Positions 21,104 to 29,386 of a DNA stretch of 37,608 nt are shown one piece after another. Under the pieces are notes generated by a model. That model did not search any database. It was not told where the DNA came from and worked only from the letters and a program-made list of their open reading frames with translations. Source of the DNA: a bacterium. Its GTDB lineage: Bacteria; Actinomycetota; Acidimicrobiia; Acidimicrobiales; Ilumatobacteraceae. A program made the position numbers and the translations under genes. The stretch's first letter is position 1. The number at the start of each line of letters is the position of its first letter. Location of the stretch: assembly GCA_029977615.1 (NCBI GenBank), contig JAPOKO010000012.1:1-37608 (forward strand), given 5' to 3'.

Positions 21104-21836
21104 TTGCTTTGCGACGCCAGGTGCGTACCGTTCGTACGCACACTCCCGCTTCGGCTGCAATGTCTTCAACGCTTTCACCACTGCTTAAGCGCATAATCAG
21201 TTGAAGCGGAGCGGTGCGAAGACCACGTTTCACTGCGTCGTGAATGATTTGCGCAAGTTCAACATTGGGTTCAATGGTGTCATTTTCGTCAGCAACAAAT
21301 TTCTCGTCAGCATCATCGGTCCAGCTCTCAATCTCCAAACGCTTGAGGCGGGTGTTGCGCACAAATGCAAAGTATTCGGTATCGCGTACCAGGTTTGAAG
21401 CAATTTTTGCAGGCCGGCGATCGACGGGGTATTGACGGATCAGGATCCATGCCTGCCCAAGAATTTCATTGAAGGCTGCGTTGAATCCACCGTTCACAAT
21501 GTGTCCTCGACGCCCAGCAATTGCAATGAGTGGTGGAAGTATTCGTTGTAACACGATGCGAGCGGCAAGTTCATCATGAGCCGCACGTTTCACGAGTGCA
21601 AAAAGAAATGCATCGCAATTCTCGTAGTTGGTATCAATCCCATATCCGGCTCGAAGGAGTACTTCGTCGAGGTGGTTGATTGGACCGCCAGGGAGGTCCC
21701 AACGATTGATTAATCGCAGCGTGCGGGGTTGAGCGGAGATAGTTCCCCACTCAGTAACGAGTTTGCGAACAAGTGGCGCTGAACCCGCTGGATGGGTGAG
21801 TGAGGGACGTTGTTGTGTTGGTCGAGTTGTGGTCAT
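21066..21836 (-). CDS. Sigma-factor-like helix-turn-helix protein
   Basis: The 256-residue protein has an alpha-helical N-terminal region with AARIVLQRILPPLIAIAGRR and WILIRQYPVDRRPAKIASNL, which looks like a diverged sigma region 2-type helical domain. A C-terminal helix-turn-helix (LSSGESVEDIAAEAGVCVRT followed by VRTWRRKAI) resembles sigma region 4 or a LuxR-type HTH. It probably binds DNA, but whether it is a true sigma factor is unclear; the region 2 -10-recognition motif is not evident. I recall similar proteins as uncharacterised families in Acidimicrobiia. ATG 21836 is preferred to ATG 21848. It converges on copA and may or may not be related to copper. Confidence 0.75.
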   Translation of the reverse strand: MTTTRPTQQRPSLTHPAGSAPLVRKLVTEWGTISAQPRTLRLINRWDLPGGPINHLDEVLLRAGYGIDTNYENCDAFLFALVKRAAHDELAARIVLQRILPPLIAIAGRRGHIVNGGFNAAFNEILGQAWILIRQYPVDRRPAKIASNLVRDTEYFAFVRNTRLKRLEIESWTDDADEKFVADENDTIEPNVELAQIIHDAVKRGLRTAPLQLIMRLSSGESVEDIAAEAGVCVRTVRTWRRKAIIELRERTQCAA

Positions 21837-21931
21837 GCGCAGGATCATGTGGGATGACCATCACTGCTGTCCTCACTGGGGCACTCACTGAAAGTCTCAC
21901 TGCACCGCAATAACCCTGTCAGTATTGGGCC

Positions 21932-22591
21932 ATGCGCATTACATTGCCGTCAGGGACACCAGCAGAAATTGACACATCGGTAGCAAATCCAAAAATGGGG
22001 TTAGTGATTGCACCAGACATCTTCGGGCTTCGACCATTGTTTTCTGACTTGGTTTCCCGGTTGGCACGTGAATGGCAAATGGCCGTTATTGCGGTGGAAC
22101 CATTTCCAGGCAAAAAGTTATCAGCAGATGTAAACGAGCGTTTTGCCGAAATGGCCAAGCTGGACGACAACGTTCACCTGCGCGACCTCACTGAAGCAGC
22201 CGATGCACTTTCTGTTGATCGTGTAGGGCTAATTGGGTTTTGTATGGGTGGTATGTATTGCTTTAAGGCAGCACGAAGCGATCGGTTTGCAAAGATTTCG
22301 TCGTTCTACGGAATGATTCACGTACCTGAAGGATGGCAGAGTGCAACTCAAGGCGACCCGATGGAATATCTGTACGCGGGTTACCCAGAACGCGTGTTGG
22401 CCATTATCGGTGCTCAAGACCCATATACGCCACCTGAACAAGTGACAGAACTATTTGAAAGCGGAGTGACCGTGTGTGAATATCCGCACGCAGTGCATGG
22501 CTTCGCGCACGATGCAACACGTCCAGCTCATCGGGCTGAAGATGCCGCTGATGCATTTGCTCGCACCCATGAATGGTTGCTCGCAGATTAA
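21932..22591 (+). CDS. Dienelactone hydrolase family protein
   Basis: The 219-residue alpha/beta hydrolase has the nucleophile elbow GFCMGG with Cys104 in place of Ser, the mark of dienelactone hydrolases. The other triad members are the Asp of GAQDPYTPPE and the His of AVHGFAHD. Glu56 (VEPFPG) matches the Glu that gates the Cys in the family. The classic reaction opens dienelactone to maleylacetate in chloroaromatic breakdown, but no such pathway is nearby, so the true substrate is open. CAGTAT ends 6 bases before the ATG, a partial leaderless-type promoter. Its stop directly abuts the stop of the crp-like gene. Confidence 0.92.
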   Translation: MRITLPSGTPAEIDTSVANPKMGLVIAPDIFGLRPLFSDLVSRLAREWQMAVIAVEPFPGKKLSADVNERFAEMAKLDDNVHLRDLTEAADALSVDRVGLIGFCMGGMYCFKAARSDRFAKISSFYGMIHVPEGWQSATQGDPMEYLYAGYPERVLAIIGAQDPYTPPEQVTELFESGVTVCEYPHAVHGFAHDATRPAHRAEDAADAFARTHEWLLAD

Positions 22592-23257
22592 TTAACTAGC
22601 GCGAATTTCCATTCGATCGCGCATCAAAATCTTGTAACGACGATCGTGTTGTTCCAACCATCCAAGACGAATGAAACTTGCAATGGCCTTGTTCACGCGC
22701 TCGCGCGAGGCACCCACCATTCCGGCAAGTTCTTCTTGCGTAACTGGTAATACGAATTCGTTATTTCCACTCGAAAGTTCAAGTAAGCGCTTTGCTGTTC
22801 GACCTGTGACATCGAGGAACACGCTGTCAGCGAGCACCTCGTCCATCGTGCGCAGTCGAGTGGCAAGCAACTTAATTACACCCAACAACATGGATGGGTT
22901 TGCTTGCATTTGCTCGCGCACAGGTGCATATGGAATGCGCAAGACGGAGCTCTGTTCAATAGCACGGGCCATTGCGCTGCGAGGACCTTCGTCGAGCATT
23001 CCTAGTTCGCCAAACAAGTCTCCAGACTCCATAAGTGCGAGCATGCTCTCGCGACTGTCGAGCGGTTTGTTGCCAATAGCGATGGCGATGCGTCCACTCA
23101 GCACGACGAACAGTGCATCGGGAGCATCTCCTTCATTGAACAAAACATCACCTCGCTGGAGGTTTTGCGTCTTTGCTTGAGCGCAAATCAGCGAAAGCGC
23201 ACCTGCTGGGGTGTCAGCAAAAAACGAGGTACTTGCAAGAATCTCTTCGTGTGTCAT
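22592..23257 (-). CDS. Crp/Fnr family transcription regulator
   Basis: The 221-residue protein has an N-terminal cyclic-nucleotide-binding fold (about 1-125) and a C-terminal winged helix-turn-helix (about 150-215; TQEELAGMVGASRERVNKAI). The phosphate-binding cassette GDLFGELGMLDEGPRSAMARA keeps the Glu and the Arg-Ser pair that contact cAMP in E. coli CRP, so cyclic-nucleotide binding is plausible. There is no Fnr-type cysteine cluster. In actinobacteria such proteins act as global regulators. It diverges from ispD with 25 bases between starts and could regulate that promoter. Confidence 0.93.
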   Translation of the reverse strand: MTHEEILASTSFFADTPAGALSLICAQAKTQNLQRGDVLFNEGDAPDALFVVLSGRIAIAIGNKPLDSRESMLALMESGDLFGELGMLDEGPRSAMARAIEQSSVLRIPYAPVREQMQANPSMLLGVIKLLATRLRTMDEVLADSVFLDVTGRTAKRLLELSSGNNEFVLPVTQEELAGMVGASRERVNKAIASFIRLGWLEQHDRRYKILMRDRMEIRAS

Positions 23258-23282
23258 GCGAACTAAGACGGTACTACCCTAA

Positions 23283-23933
23283 ATGAACGTGACAACCGCG
23301 CCGAATGAAATTGTTTGGACAATTGTGGTTGCCGCAGGCTCTGGTGCTCGGTTTGGTGGACCGAAGCAGTTTTCCATGCTTGGCGATCGCCGTGTTTTGG
23401 ATTGGTCGGTAGATACAGCTGGCAGTTCGAGTACTGGGGTCGTGGTAGTTCTTCCCGCAGCAGATGCAGAACGCGAAGGCGGTGTCGCTGGTGGCGATAC
23501 CCGAAGTGAATCGGTGCGATGTGGACTTGCTGCTGTCCCGGCAGAAGCCACCATCATCTGTGTTCACGACGCTGCACGCCCGTTTGCAAGTGCGCACTTA
23601 TATCGCGAAGTCATTCTGCAGGTTCATGCTGGTGCCGATGGGGCCATTCCTGCATTGCCAGTAACAGACACCATTAAGCAAGTGAATTCACAAAATGTTG
23701 TTGTCGCGACACCTGATCGATCTTCGCTTGTTGCAGTACAAACACCCCAGGCTTTTCGAGCATCGGTTCTGCGATTGGCACATGCATCATCTCCTGAAGG
23801 CACAGATGATGCGACACTGGTAGAGGCGATGGGAAAGCAAGTCGTCGTTGTCGCTGGTGAGGCGATGAATCGCAAACTCACTGCGCCAGAAGATCTTGAG
23901 TGGGCGCGTGCAATGGCGCACACAGAGGCATAG
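23283..23933 (+). CDS. ispD: 2-C-methyl-D-erythritol 4-phosphate cytidylyltransferase
   Basis: The 216-residue enzyme makes CDP-methylerythritol from MEP and CTP, the third step of the MEP isoprenoid pathway. The nucleotide-binding motif VVAAGSGARFGGPKQFSML at the N-terminus and HDAARPF in the middle are diagnostic, and KQVNSQNVVVATPDRSSLVAVQTPQAF is the standard C-terminal half. It is followed 9 bases later by ispF, its pathway partner. In many actinobacteria carD precedes this pair; here a Crp-type gene lies divergently in that place. Confidence 0.95.
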   Translation: MNVTTAPNEIVWTIVVAAGSGARFGGPKQFSMLGDRRVLDWSVDTAGSSSTGVVVVLPAADAEREGGVAGGDTRSESVRCGLAAVPAEATIICVHDAARPFASAHLYREVILQVHAGADGAIPALPVTDTIKQVNSQNVVVATPDRSSLVAVQTPQAFRASVLRLAHASSPEGTDDATLVEAMGKQVVVVAGEAMNRKLTAPEDLEWARAMAHTEA

Positions 23934-23942
23934 GAGCACATC

Positions 23943-24434
23943 ATGGCGATACGCACGCGTGTAGGACAAGGTTTTGACATTCATCGCTTTGTTGACGGCC
24001 CTAGTGATCGCGTGTTGGTGTTGGGTGGCGTGAAATTTCCAGGCGAGACACCACTTGCGGGACATAGCGATGCAGATGTCATTGCACATGCAGCTGCTGA
24101 TGCATTGCTTGGTGCGGCCTCACTTGGCGATATCGGAATGCATTTTCCTGACACAGATCCACAGTGGGCAGGAGCTAATTCTCTGACGTTGCTTGCACAC
24201 GTAGCCAAAATTGTTCGTGACGCTGGCTATGAAATCGGCAATGTTGATTGCAGCGTTGTGTGCGAGAAGCCAAAGATTGCTCCACATCGTGAAGCGATGC
24301 AGAAGTTACTGTCTCAAGCCGCTGGCGCGACGATCACCGTAAAAGGTCGGCGGGCTGAAGGGCTCGGAGCATTAGGCCGAGAAGAAGGAATTGCCTGCTG
24401 GGCAGTTGCAGTCATTGAAAGGACGCAGGCATGA
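23943..24434 (+). CDS. ispF: 2-C-methyl-D-erythritol 2,4-cyclodiphosphate synthase
   Basis: The 163-residue trimeric enzyme forms MEcPP with release of CMP. The zinc ligands are in GFDIHRF (Asp and His) and LAGHSDADVIAHA (His). IGMHFPDTDPQW and the late Glu-Gly segment RRAEGLGALGREEG complete the active site. TAGGAG, which includes the ispD stop, provides a ribosome site 7 bases before the ATG. The stop overlaps the rlmB ATG by 4 bases. Confidence 0.96.
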   Translation: MAIRTRVGQGFDIHRFVDGPSDRVLVLGGVKFPGETPLAGHSDADVIAHAAADALLGAASLGDIGMHFPDTDPQWAGANSLTLLAHVAKIVRDAGYEIGNVDCSVVCEKPKIAPHREAMQKLLSQAAGATITVKGRRAEGLGALGREEGIACWAVAVIERTQA

Positions 24435-25315
24435 AACCACGAAGCACAGGAGGTGGTCGCGGACCATCTCGAGGGGCACCACGAGGAACCAAGAAGCACC
24501 GTGGGGGCAAGCCGGTTACACGTGAGCACGACGGCCCACGTGCACCCCGCCCAGATAAGCACAGCCTTGGCGGATCTCAAGTTGAAGGCCGACAAGCAGT
24601 TCGCGAGCTGCTCATTGCGCGCAAGCGTAAAGCATATGAAATCTTGATTTCTAACGACCTTGATAAGAACGACATCATTGACGACATCATTGAATTGGCA
24701 AATGATCAACGAGTTCCAGTTCGTTATGTTCCGCGCAAAGAAATTGAGCGTGAAGCGCGAAGCGAAGCACCGCAAGGAATCATTGCGACCGCGGCAGGAA
24801 TTCCCGAAGTAGAAATTGGTGACATTTTGAAAAATGCTTCACCTTCTCGCAAACCATTCTTTGTTGCTATCGATGGTGTAACCGACCCAGGTAACCTCGG
24901 TGCAATTTTGCGTTCGTGTGACGGCGCTGGTGTTGATGCAGTCGTGCTTCCACGACATCGCGCCGTGCACATCACGCCTACGGCGGCAAAATCTGCGGCT
25001 GGAGCAGCGGAGTATGTTCCTATGAGCATTGTCGGCGGATTACCAACCGCACTCAAACAACTTAAAGATGCTGGAGTGTGGATTATCGGTCTGCACGACT
25101 CCGCAGACAAAAATATTTTTGAAATGGGATCCCTTGCAACAGAGTCGGTGTGCTTGGTTCTCGGGGCAGAAGGTCCAGGATTATCGCGTTTAGTTCGCGA
25201 ACGCTGTGATCTATTGGTCAGTATTCCGATGCTGGGAGCCTTGTCATCACTCAATGTGTCGGCAGCGGCAGCATTAGCCACCTATGAAGTGGTGAGGGCG
25301 CGCACAACGAAATAG
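24431..25315 (+). CDS. rlmB: 23S rRNA 2'-O-methyltransferase, RlmB/TrmH (SpoU) type
   Basis: The 294-residue protein has a basic disordered N-terminus (about 1-45, rich in Gly, Arg, Pro), an L30e-like substrate-binding domain (about 50-125, from LGGSQVEGRQAVRELL) and a C-terminal SPOUT knot domain. The three SpoU motifs are present: DPGNLGAILRSCDGAG, LVLGAEGPGLSR, and SIPMLGALSSLNVSAAAALA. RlmB methylates the ribose of G2251 (E. coli numbering) in 23S rRNA with SAM. Exact target is inferred from family and length. It is translationally coupled to ispF; the usual actinobacterial cysS between ispF and this gene is absent. Confidence 0.93.
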   Translation: MKPRSTGGGRGPSRGAPRGTKKHRGGKPVTREHDGPRAPRPDKHSLGGSQVEGRQAVRELLIARKRKAYEILISNDLDKNDIIDDIIELANDQRVPVRYVPRKEIEREARSEAPQGIIATAAGIPEVEIGDILKNASPSRKPFFVAIDGVTDPGNLGAILRSCDGAGVDAVVLPRHRAVHITPTAAKSAAGAAEYVPMSIVGGLPTALKQLKDAGVWIIGLHDSADKNIFEMGSLATESVCLVLGAEGPGLSRLVRERCDLLVSIPMLGALSSLNVSAAAALATYEVVRARTTK

Positions 25316-25351
25316 CCAAACGCCCGTATCATTGAGGCGCTCAATGAATAC

Positions 25352-25423
25352 GCCGGGTTAGCTCAGGGGCAGAGCAACCGCCTTGTAAGCGGTAGGTCGT
25401 GGGTTCAATTCCCACACCCGGCT
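25352..25423 (+). tRNA. tRNA-Thr (anticodon TGT)
   Basis: The 72-base cloverleaf has acceptor GCCGGGT/ACCCGGC, anticodon stem ACCGC-CTTGTAA-GCGGT, T-arm GTGGG-TTCAATT-CCCAC and discriminator T. CCA is not encoded. TATCAT (25327-25332) upstream could be its -10 box. Confidence 0.96.
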
Positions 25424-25465
25424 CTGAAATACCGACCATGACTCAATCGGTACGCCCAAGACGGG

Positions 25466-25471
25466 TACGGT
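25466..25471 (+). promoter_or_regulatory. -10 box of LytR_C gene, leaderless layout
   Basis: TACGGT ends 6 bases before ATG 25478. Confidence 0.55.
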
Positions 25472-25477
25472 AAATGT

Positions 25478-26038
25478 ATGAGTCAAAACGCACGTCGCCC
25501 CCGCCGTGGACCAAGTTCCAACGGATCAAGTCTCAACTCAACCATGTCAATCGTTGTGGCAGCAGTTGCCGTATTGCTTGGTTTCCTCATTCTGCGCGAC
25601 ATCGGCGGAAGCAGTTCCTCGACTTCAGATATTCCTGTTGATCCAGTGACGAGTGAAACCATTGTGACTGAAACAACTCTTGTTGATGCAGTGGTAACCG
25701 AAACAACGTTGCCGCTCACCGCGTTCAAGGTGCAAATCGCTAATGCTTCAAAAGTTTCGGGCAGTGCGGGAGACCTCACCACTCAGCTTCAAGGTCGTGG
25801 GTTCATTGTTCAGCCAGCAATTAATACCGATGCCGCAACGCAGAAACAGACTGCAACTGTTGTGTATTACAACCCAGGAAGCGAAGGTGCAGCAGCGCTA
25901 GTTGCAACGACACTTGGCGGCGTAGCAACTGCGCCAATGCCAACACCAATTCCAACGGAAACGGGAAACATTGGTGAAGCAAGCGTGTTGATTTTGCTTG
26001 GGACAGACCTTGCAGGCAAGCCGCTTCCAGCTGGCTGA
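25478..26038 (+). CDS. Membrane-anchored LytR C-terminal domain protein
   Basis: The 186-residue protein has a short basic cytoplasmic N-terminus, one membrane helix (about 22-41, STMSIVVAAVAVLLGFLILR), a Thr/Val-rich spacer, and a LytR_C domain (about 80-170) starting FKVQIANASKVSGSAGDLT. LytR_C domains occur alone or at the end of LytR-CpsA-Psr wall-polymer ligases and are thought to act at the cell wall. The ligase domain itself is absent. It abuts the glycerate kinase stop with no gap. Confidence 0.85.
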   Translation: MSQNARRPRRGPSSNGSSLNSTMSIVVAAVAVLLGFLILRDIGGSSSSTSDIPVDPVTSETIVTETTLVDAVVTETTLPLTAFKVQIANASKVSGSAGDLTTQLQGRGFIVQPAINTDAATQKQTATVVYYNPGSEGAAALVATTLGGVATAPMPTPIPTETGNIGEASVLILLGTDLAGKPLPAG

Positions 26039-27025
26039 TTAGCGCCTCGCGAGTAGTTCGCGAGCTGCCTTTTCGATCGACGTCAACGTTTGCTCGATAG
26101 CTGCTTCCTGGCCGTATGACTCCACCAAACTGATTGCTTCAATGCGCGTTCGTTGCTCTGGTTGGGAATCGCCACAAATGACAGCTACTGGTTTGTTGGC
26201 TTTCATGGCAAGTTGCTGAACTCCACCAACAACTTTTCCGTTGAAGCTTTCTTCATCAAGAAAACCTTCGCCAGTAATCACAAAATCGCAATTGTTGATG
26301 TGTTCGTGCAAACCAACTTCATCGGCAACGATGTCAAACCCTGGAACAAGCTTTGCGCCAAGAGCTGCAAGGCCTCCTGCAAGTCCACCAGCAGCACCAG
26401 CACCTTCGATTTCTGAAACGTCAATTCCAAATTCGTCTTTGTACGTTTGCACAAGGGCGTGCAGTCGAGAGGTGAGAAATTCTATTTGCGCTGGTGTCGC
26501 ACCTTTTTGGGCACCGAAAAGTTTCGCAGCATCGGTGAACTTTGCGCGCACGTCGCACGCTACAAGAAACTCCACGCCACGCAAACGGGCGGCAGATTTA
26601 ATGGCACGAATTGCGCCAAGACCCCCATCCACGGTTGCGGATCCACCGACACACACGATGATGCGTTTTGCACCGTCATTCAAGGCAGTGTCAATTAATT
26701 CGCCAGTGCCAATAGTTGATGCAGCGATGACGTCATTGTGTAACTTTCCGCCAACCAAACTGAGCCCAGAAGCGCGCGCCATTTCAATCACCGCAAGGTC
26801 GCGAGAAAGTCGCCATTGTGCGTCTACGGGTTGTCCCAAAGGATTGGTGACACGGTTCGTTCGGTTTGGTCCGCCAAGAACCTCAAGTGTTCCCTCGCCA
26901 CCATCAGCGATTGGCAACTCGATGCATTCATGACCATTTTCCCAACAAGCGTGACCGATTGAAGCTGCGACTTGAGCGGCAGTTGCGGTTCCTCGAAACT
27001 TATCGACGGCAGCAAGCACACGCAT
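26039..27025 (-). CDS. Glycerate 2-kinase (GarK/GlxK type)
   Basis: The 328-residue kinase phosphorylates glycerate with ATP, joining glyoxylate or serine-cycle carbon to glycolysis. Typical segments are DKFRGTATAAQVAASI near the start, ELPIADGGEGTLEVL, CVGGSATVDGGLGAI (phosphate-binding), GAGAAGGLAGGLAALGA and VITGEGFLDEES. It is about 50 residues shorter than E. coli GarK but has all core motifs. Known members of this family give 2-phosphoglycerate. It shares a symmetric divergent promoter region with the LysM gene. Confidence 0.94.
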   Translation of the reverse strand: MRVLAAVDKFRGTATAAQVAASIGHACWENGHECIELPIADGGEGTLEVLGGPNRTNRVTNPLGQPVDAQWRLSRDLAVIEMARASGLSLVGGKLHNDVIAASTIGTGELIDTALNDGAKRIIVCVGGSATVDGGLGAIRAIKSAARLRGVEFLVACDVRAKFTDAAKLFGAQKGATPAQIEFLTSRLHALVQTYKDEFGIDVSEIEGAGAAGGLAGGLAALGAKLVPGFDIVADEVGLHEHINNCDFVITGEGFLDEESFNGKVVGGVQQLAMKANKPVAVICGDSQPEQRTRIEAISLVESYGQEAAIEQTLTSIEKAARELLARR

Positions 27026-27032
27026 GCCTCAT

Positions 27033-27038
27033 AGGTTA
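27033..27038 (-). promoter_or_regulatory. -10 box of glycerate kinase gene, leaderless layout
   Basis: TAACCT on the minus strand ends 7 bases before the ATG and forms one end of the palindrome at 27035-27054. Confidence 0.55.
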
Positions 27039-27054
27039 GGTTGCGCGACCTAAC
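27035..27054. promoter_or_regulatory. Palindrome shared by two divergent promoters
   Basis: Arms GTTAGGT and ACCTAAC flank TGCGCG, in which only one pair breaks the symmetry. The arms contain most of the two opposing -10 boxes (27033-27038 and 27051-27056). Confidence 0.55.
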
Positions 27055-27056
27055 AT
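27051..27056 (+). promoter_or_regulatory. -10 box of LysM gene, leaderless layout
   Basis: TAACAT ends 5 bases before ATG 27062 (8 before a second ATG at 27065). Confidence 0.5.
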
Positions 27057-27061
27057 GACCA

Positions 27062-27418
27062 ATGATGTATCTCCGAGGAAGACTCCAATGGTCTCTACTC
27101 GTTATTTCTGTTGTGAGCGGCATCATTGCCGTCATGTTGTCTCGCCAAGACAGTGGAGATTCAATTCCCGTTGTAACCACAGTGGAATCAACGATTCCAC
27201 AAACGACAACAACGGTGTATCAGGAACCTGTGTTGTACACCGTTGAGCCAGGAGACTCACTCTTTGGAATTGCCGAAAGATTTAACCTCAATATGGCTGA
27301 ACTAATGAACATCAATGGCATCACAGACCCTGATCGAGTTGATGCAGGCCAAGTCTTGAAGTTGCCAGCTGCAACAGGATTTGTTGCTGTTGCCGGTTCG
27401 ACGACAATGTTGCCGTAA
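27062..27418 (+). CDS. Membrane-anchored LysM protein
   Basis: The 118-residue protein has an N-terminal membrane helix (about 9-27, LQWSLLVISVVSGIIAVML), a Thr/Val/Pro spacer (VVTTVESTIPQTTTT), and one LysM domain (about 57-104) with YTVEPGDSLFGIAERF, MNINGITDP and VDAGQVLKLP. LysM binds glycan chains of peptidoglycan, so the protein probably tethers the membrane to the wall. There is no enzyme domain. Its stop codon abuts the meaA stop directly. Confidence 0.9.
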   Translation: MMYLRGRLQWSLLVISVVSGIIAVMLSRQDSGDSIPVVTTVESTIPQTTTTVYQEPVLYTVEPGDSLFGIAERFNLNMAELMNINGITDPDRVDAGQVLKLPAATGFVAVAGSTTMLP

Positions 27419-29374
27419 TTATTGTTGCGATTTGCGATATGTCGCAGCAATTTGCGCAATATCTCGCATGATGCGAGCAATATCAAAATCCTTTGGCGTG
27501 TAAATAGCTGTTACGCCATTTGCAAGTAAATCGTCACGATCGGATTCTGGAATGATTCCACCAAGCACAACAGGTGCAGTGACGCCAACCGATGCAAGTT
27601 CGGCAATGACATCGGGAACAAGTTGCAAATGTGAGCCAGACAAGATGGAAAGCCCAACAACATCTGGGTCTTCATCGCGAGCTGATGCTGCAATCTGGGC
27701 AGGCGTTAAACGAATGCCCGAGTACACCACCTCCATTCCTGAGTCACGCGCAGCAACAGCAATTTGTTCTGCGCCACTGGAGTGACCGTCTAGACCAGGT
27801 TTGGCAACCAAGAATTTTGGTGGTCCACCAGGAATCGAGCGTACAAATTCGGCAACGTCGGCAAGTTCGCTTGTACGTCGGCCTGCAGCGGCGCCAACTC
27901 CAGTTGGTGCGCGGTATTCACCGAAAACTTGACGCAGAACTTCGCCCCATTCACCAGTAGTTCCACCCGCTTTTGCCAACTCGACGGATGCGTCCATGAT
28001 GTTGGTGCCGGTTTCAGCGGCGGTTCGGAGTGCATCAAGTGCTGTGTCTACGGCCTTTTGGTTTCGAGCTGAGCGCCATGCAATGACGTCATCAATCATT
28101 TGCTGTTCCACACGGTGATCGACTTTCAAAATGTTGTCGGCACCACTCAGTGGCGAGTCGGTTGATTCGGTAAATCGATTTACGCCAACAACAGTTTGTT
28201 CGCCAGTTTCAATTCGGCGTGTTCGCTCTGCCATTGACGACACCAAGCGACCCTTCAACGAATCCACAGCATCAAATGCGCCACCCATGTCAACGATCTC
28301 ATTCATTTCTTTCCATGCAGCATCACGAAGTTCTGCTGTGCGAGATTCAATGACATGTGAGCCATCAAATATGTCTTCGTGCTCAAGCAAGTCAGTTTCA
28401 AACGCGAGCACTTGTTGCATGCGCAGTGACCATTGTTGGTCCCATGGGCGGGGAAGGCCAAGCGCTTCGTTCCATGCTGGCAACTGCACGCTTCGAGCAC
28501 GCGCAGATTTCGAAAGCGTGACCGCCAACATTTCCAGCACGATGCGCTGAATATTGTTTTCTGGCTGCGCTTCGGTGAGACCAAGGGAATTCACTTGTAC
28601 GCCATAACGGAAACGACGAGCACGTTCATCAGTTATGCCGTATCGCTCAGCACCAATGCGATCCCATAGTTCGGTGAACGCGCGCATCTTGCACATTTCT
28701 TCAACAAAACGAATACCTGCATTAACGAAAAAGGAGATGGAAGCAAACACTTGAGGGAACTGCTCGTCACTTACTTGACCGCTTGCGCGAACCGCATCAA
28801 GAATGTCAATTGCGTTTGCGAGAGAAAAGGCAATCTCTTGAACAGGCGTAGCGCCAACTTCTTGCAAGTGGTATGAGCACACATTCATCGGGTTCCACTT
28901 CGGCGCATTCTGTGAGCACCACACGATCATGTCAACGATGATTCGGCGCGATGCTGCAGGTGGGAAAATGAATGTTCCTCGTGAGAGGTATTCCTTCAAA
29001 ATGTCATTTTGTGTTGTTCCACGAAGTTGCGAGGTAACCGCACCTTGCTCCTGCGCGTTTGCGACGTACAAGGCAAGCAACCACGCGGCCGGAGCATTAA
29101 TCGTCATTGACGTATTCATGTCTGCAGGTGGAATTCCATTAAGCAACGTGCGCATGTGTCCGAGATGTGCAACGGGCACGCCAACTTTGCCAACTTCGCC
29201 GCGGGCCAAAATGTGGTCGGGGTCGTAACCAGTTTGGGTGGGGAGGTCGAAGGCAATGGACAAACCCGTCTGGCCCTTTGCCAGGTTCATTCGGTATAAC
29301 TCGTTTGATGCTGCAGCAGTGGAGTGACCCGAATAGGTGCGCATCAACCAGGGTTCGTCGCGGCGATTGGCCAT
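27419..29374 (-). CDS. meaA: B12-dependent acyl-CoA mutase, ethylmalonyl-CoA mutase type
   Basis: The 651-residue protein contains both the acyl-CoA TIM-barrel domain (about 1-500) and the cobalamin-binding domain (about 520-650) with the DxHxxG motif in KPGLDGHSSGAEQIA, LSILSGSH and GGIIPESD. TYSGHSTAAASNELYRMNLA, FDLPTQTGYDPDHILARGEV and MNTSMTINAPAAW follow the ethylmalonyl-CoA mutase (MeaA/Ecm) pattern rather than the DLATHRGYDSDHPR pattern of methylmalonyl-CoA mutase, as far as I recall it. It would convert ethylmalonyl-CoA to methylsuccinyl-CoA. ATG 29374 is chosen over TTG 29380 because of the -10 box. It follows hbd and aat in one operon. Confidence 0.88.
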   Translation of the reverse strand: MANRRDEPWLMRTYSGHSTAAASNELYRMNLAKGQTGLSIAFDLPTQTGYDPDHILARGEVGKVGVPVAHLGHMRTLLNGIPPADMNTSMTINAPAAWLLALYVANAQEQGAVTSQLRGTTQNDILKEYLSRGTFIFPPAASRRIIVDMIVWCSQNAPKWNPMNVCSYHLQEVGATPVQEIAFSLANAIDILDAVRASGQVSDEQFPQVFASISFFVNAGIRFVEEMCKMRAFTELWDRIGAERYGITDERARRFRYGVQVNSLGLTEAQPENNIQRIVLEMLAVTLSKSARARSVQLPAWNEALGLPRPWDQQWSLRMQQVLAFETDLLEHEDIFDGSHVIESRTAELRDAAWKEMNEIVDMGGAFDAVDSLKGRLVSSMAERTRRIETGEQTVVGVNRFTESTDSPLSGADNILKVDHRVEQQMIDDVIAWRSARNQKAVDTALDALRTAAETGTNIMDASVELAKAGGTTGEWGEVLRQVFGEYRAPTGVGAAAGRRTSELADVAEFVRSIPGGPPKFLVAKPGLDGHSSGAEQIAVAARDSGMEVVYSGIRLTPAQIAASARDEDPDVVGLSILSGSHLQLVPDVIAELASVGVTAPVVLGGIIPESDRDDLLANGVTAIYTPKDFDIARIMRDIAQIAATYRKSQQ

Positions 29375-29380
29375 AAACAA

Positions 29381-29386
29381 AGGTTA
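29381..29386 (-). promoter_or_regulatory. -10 box of meaA overlapping the aat stop codon
   Basis: TAACCT on the minus strand ends 6 bases before ATG 29374. Its first three bases are the TAA stop of aat, so meaA may also be transcribed on its own. Confidence 0.5.

Noticed and set aside
25331..25345. ATTGAG-GCG-CTCAAT repeat before tRNA-Thr as rlmB terminator
   Set aside because: Short stem without a T tract; may simply be part of the tRNA promoter region.
25430..25452. Inverted repeat TACCGA...TCGGTA after tRNA-Thr as a terminator
   Set aside because: 6-base arms with an 11-base loop and no T tract; too weak, and it runs into the promoter of the next gene.
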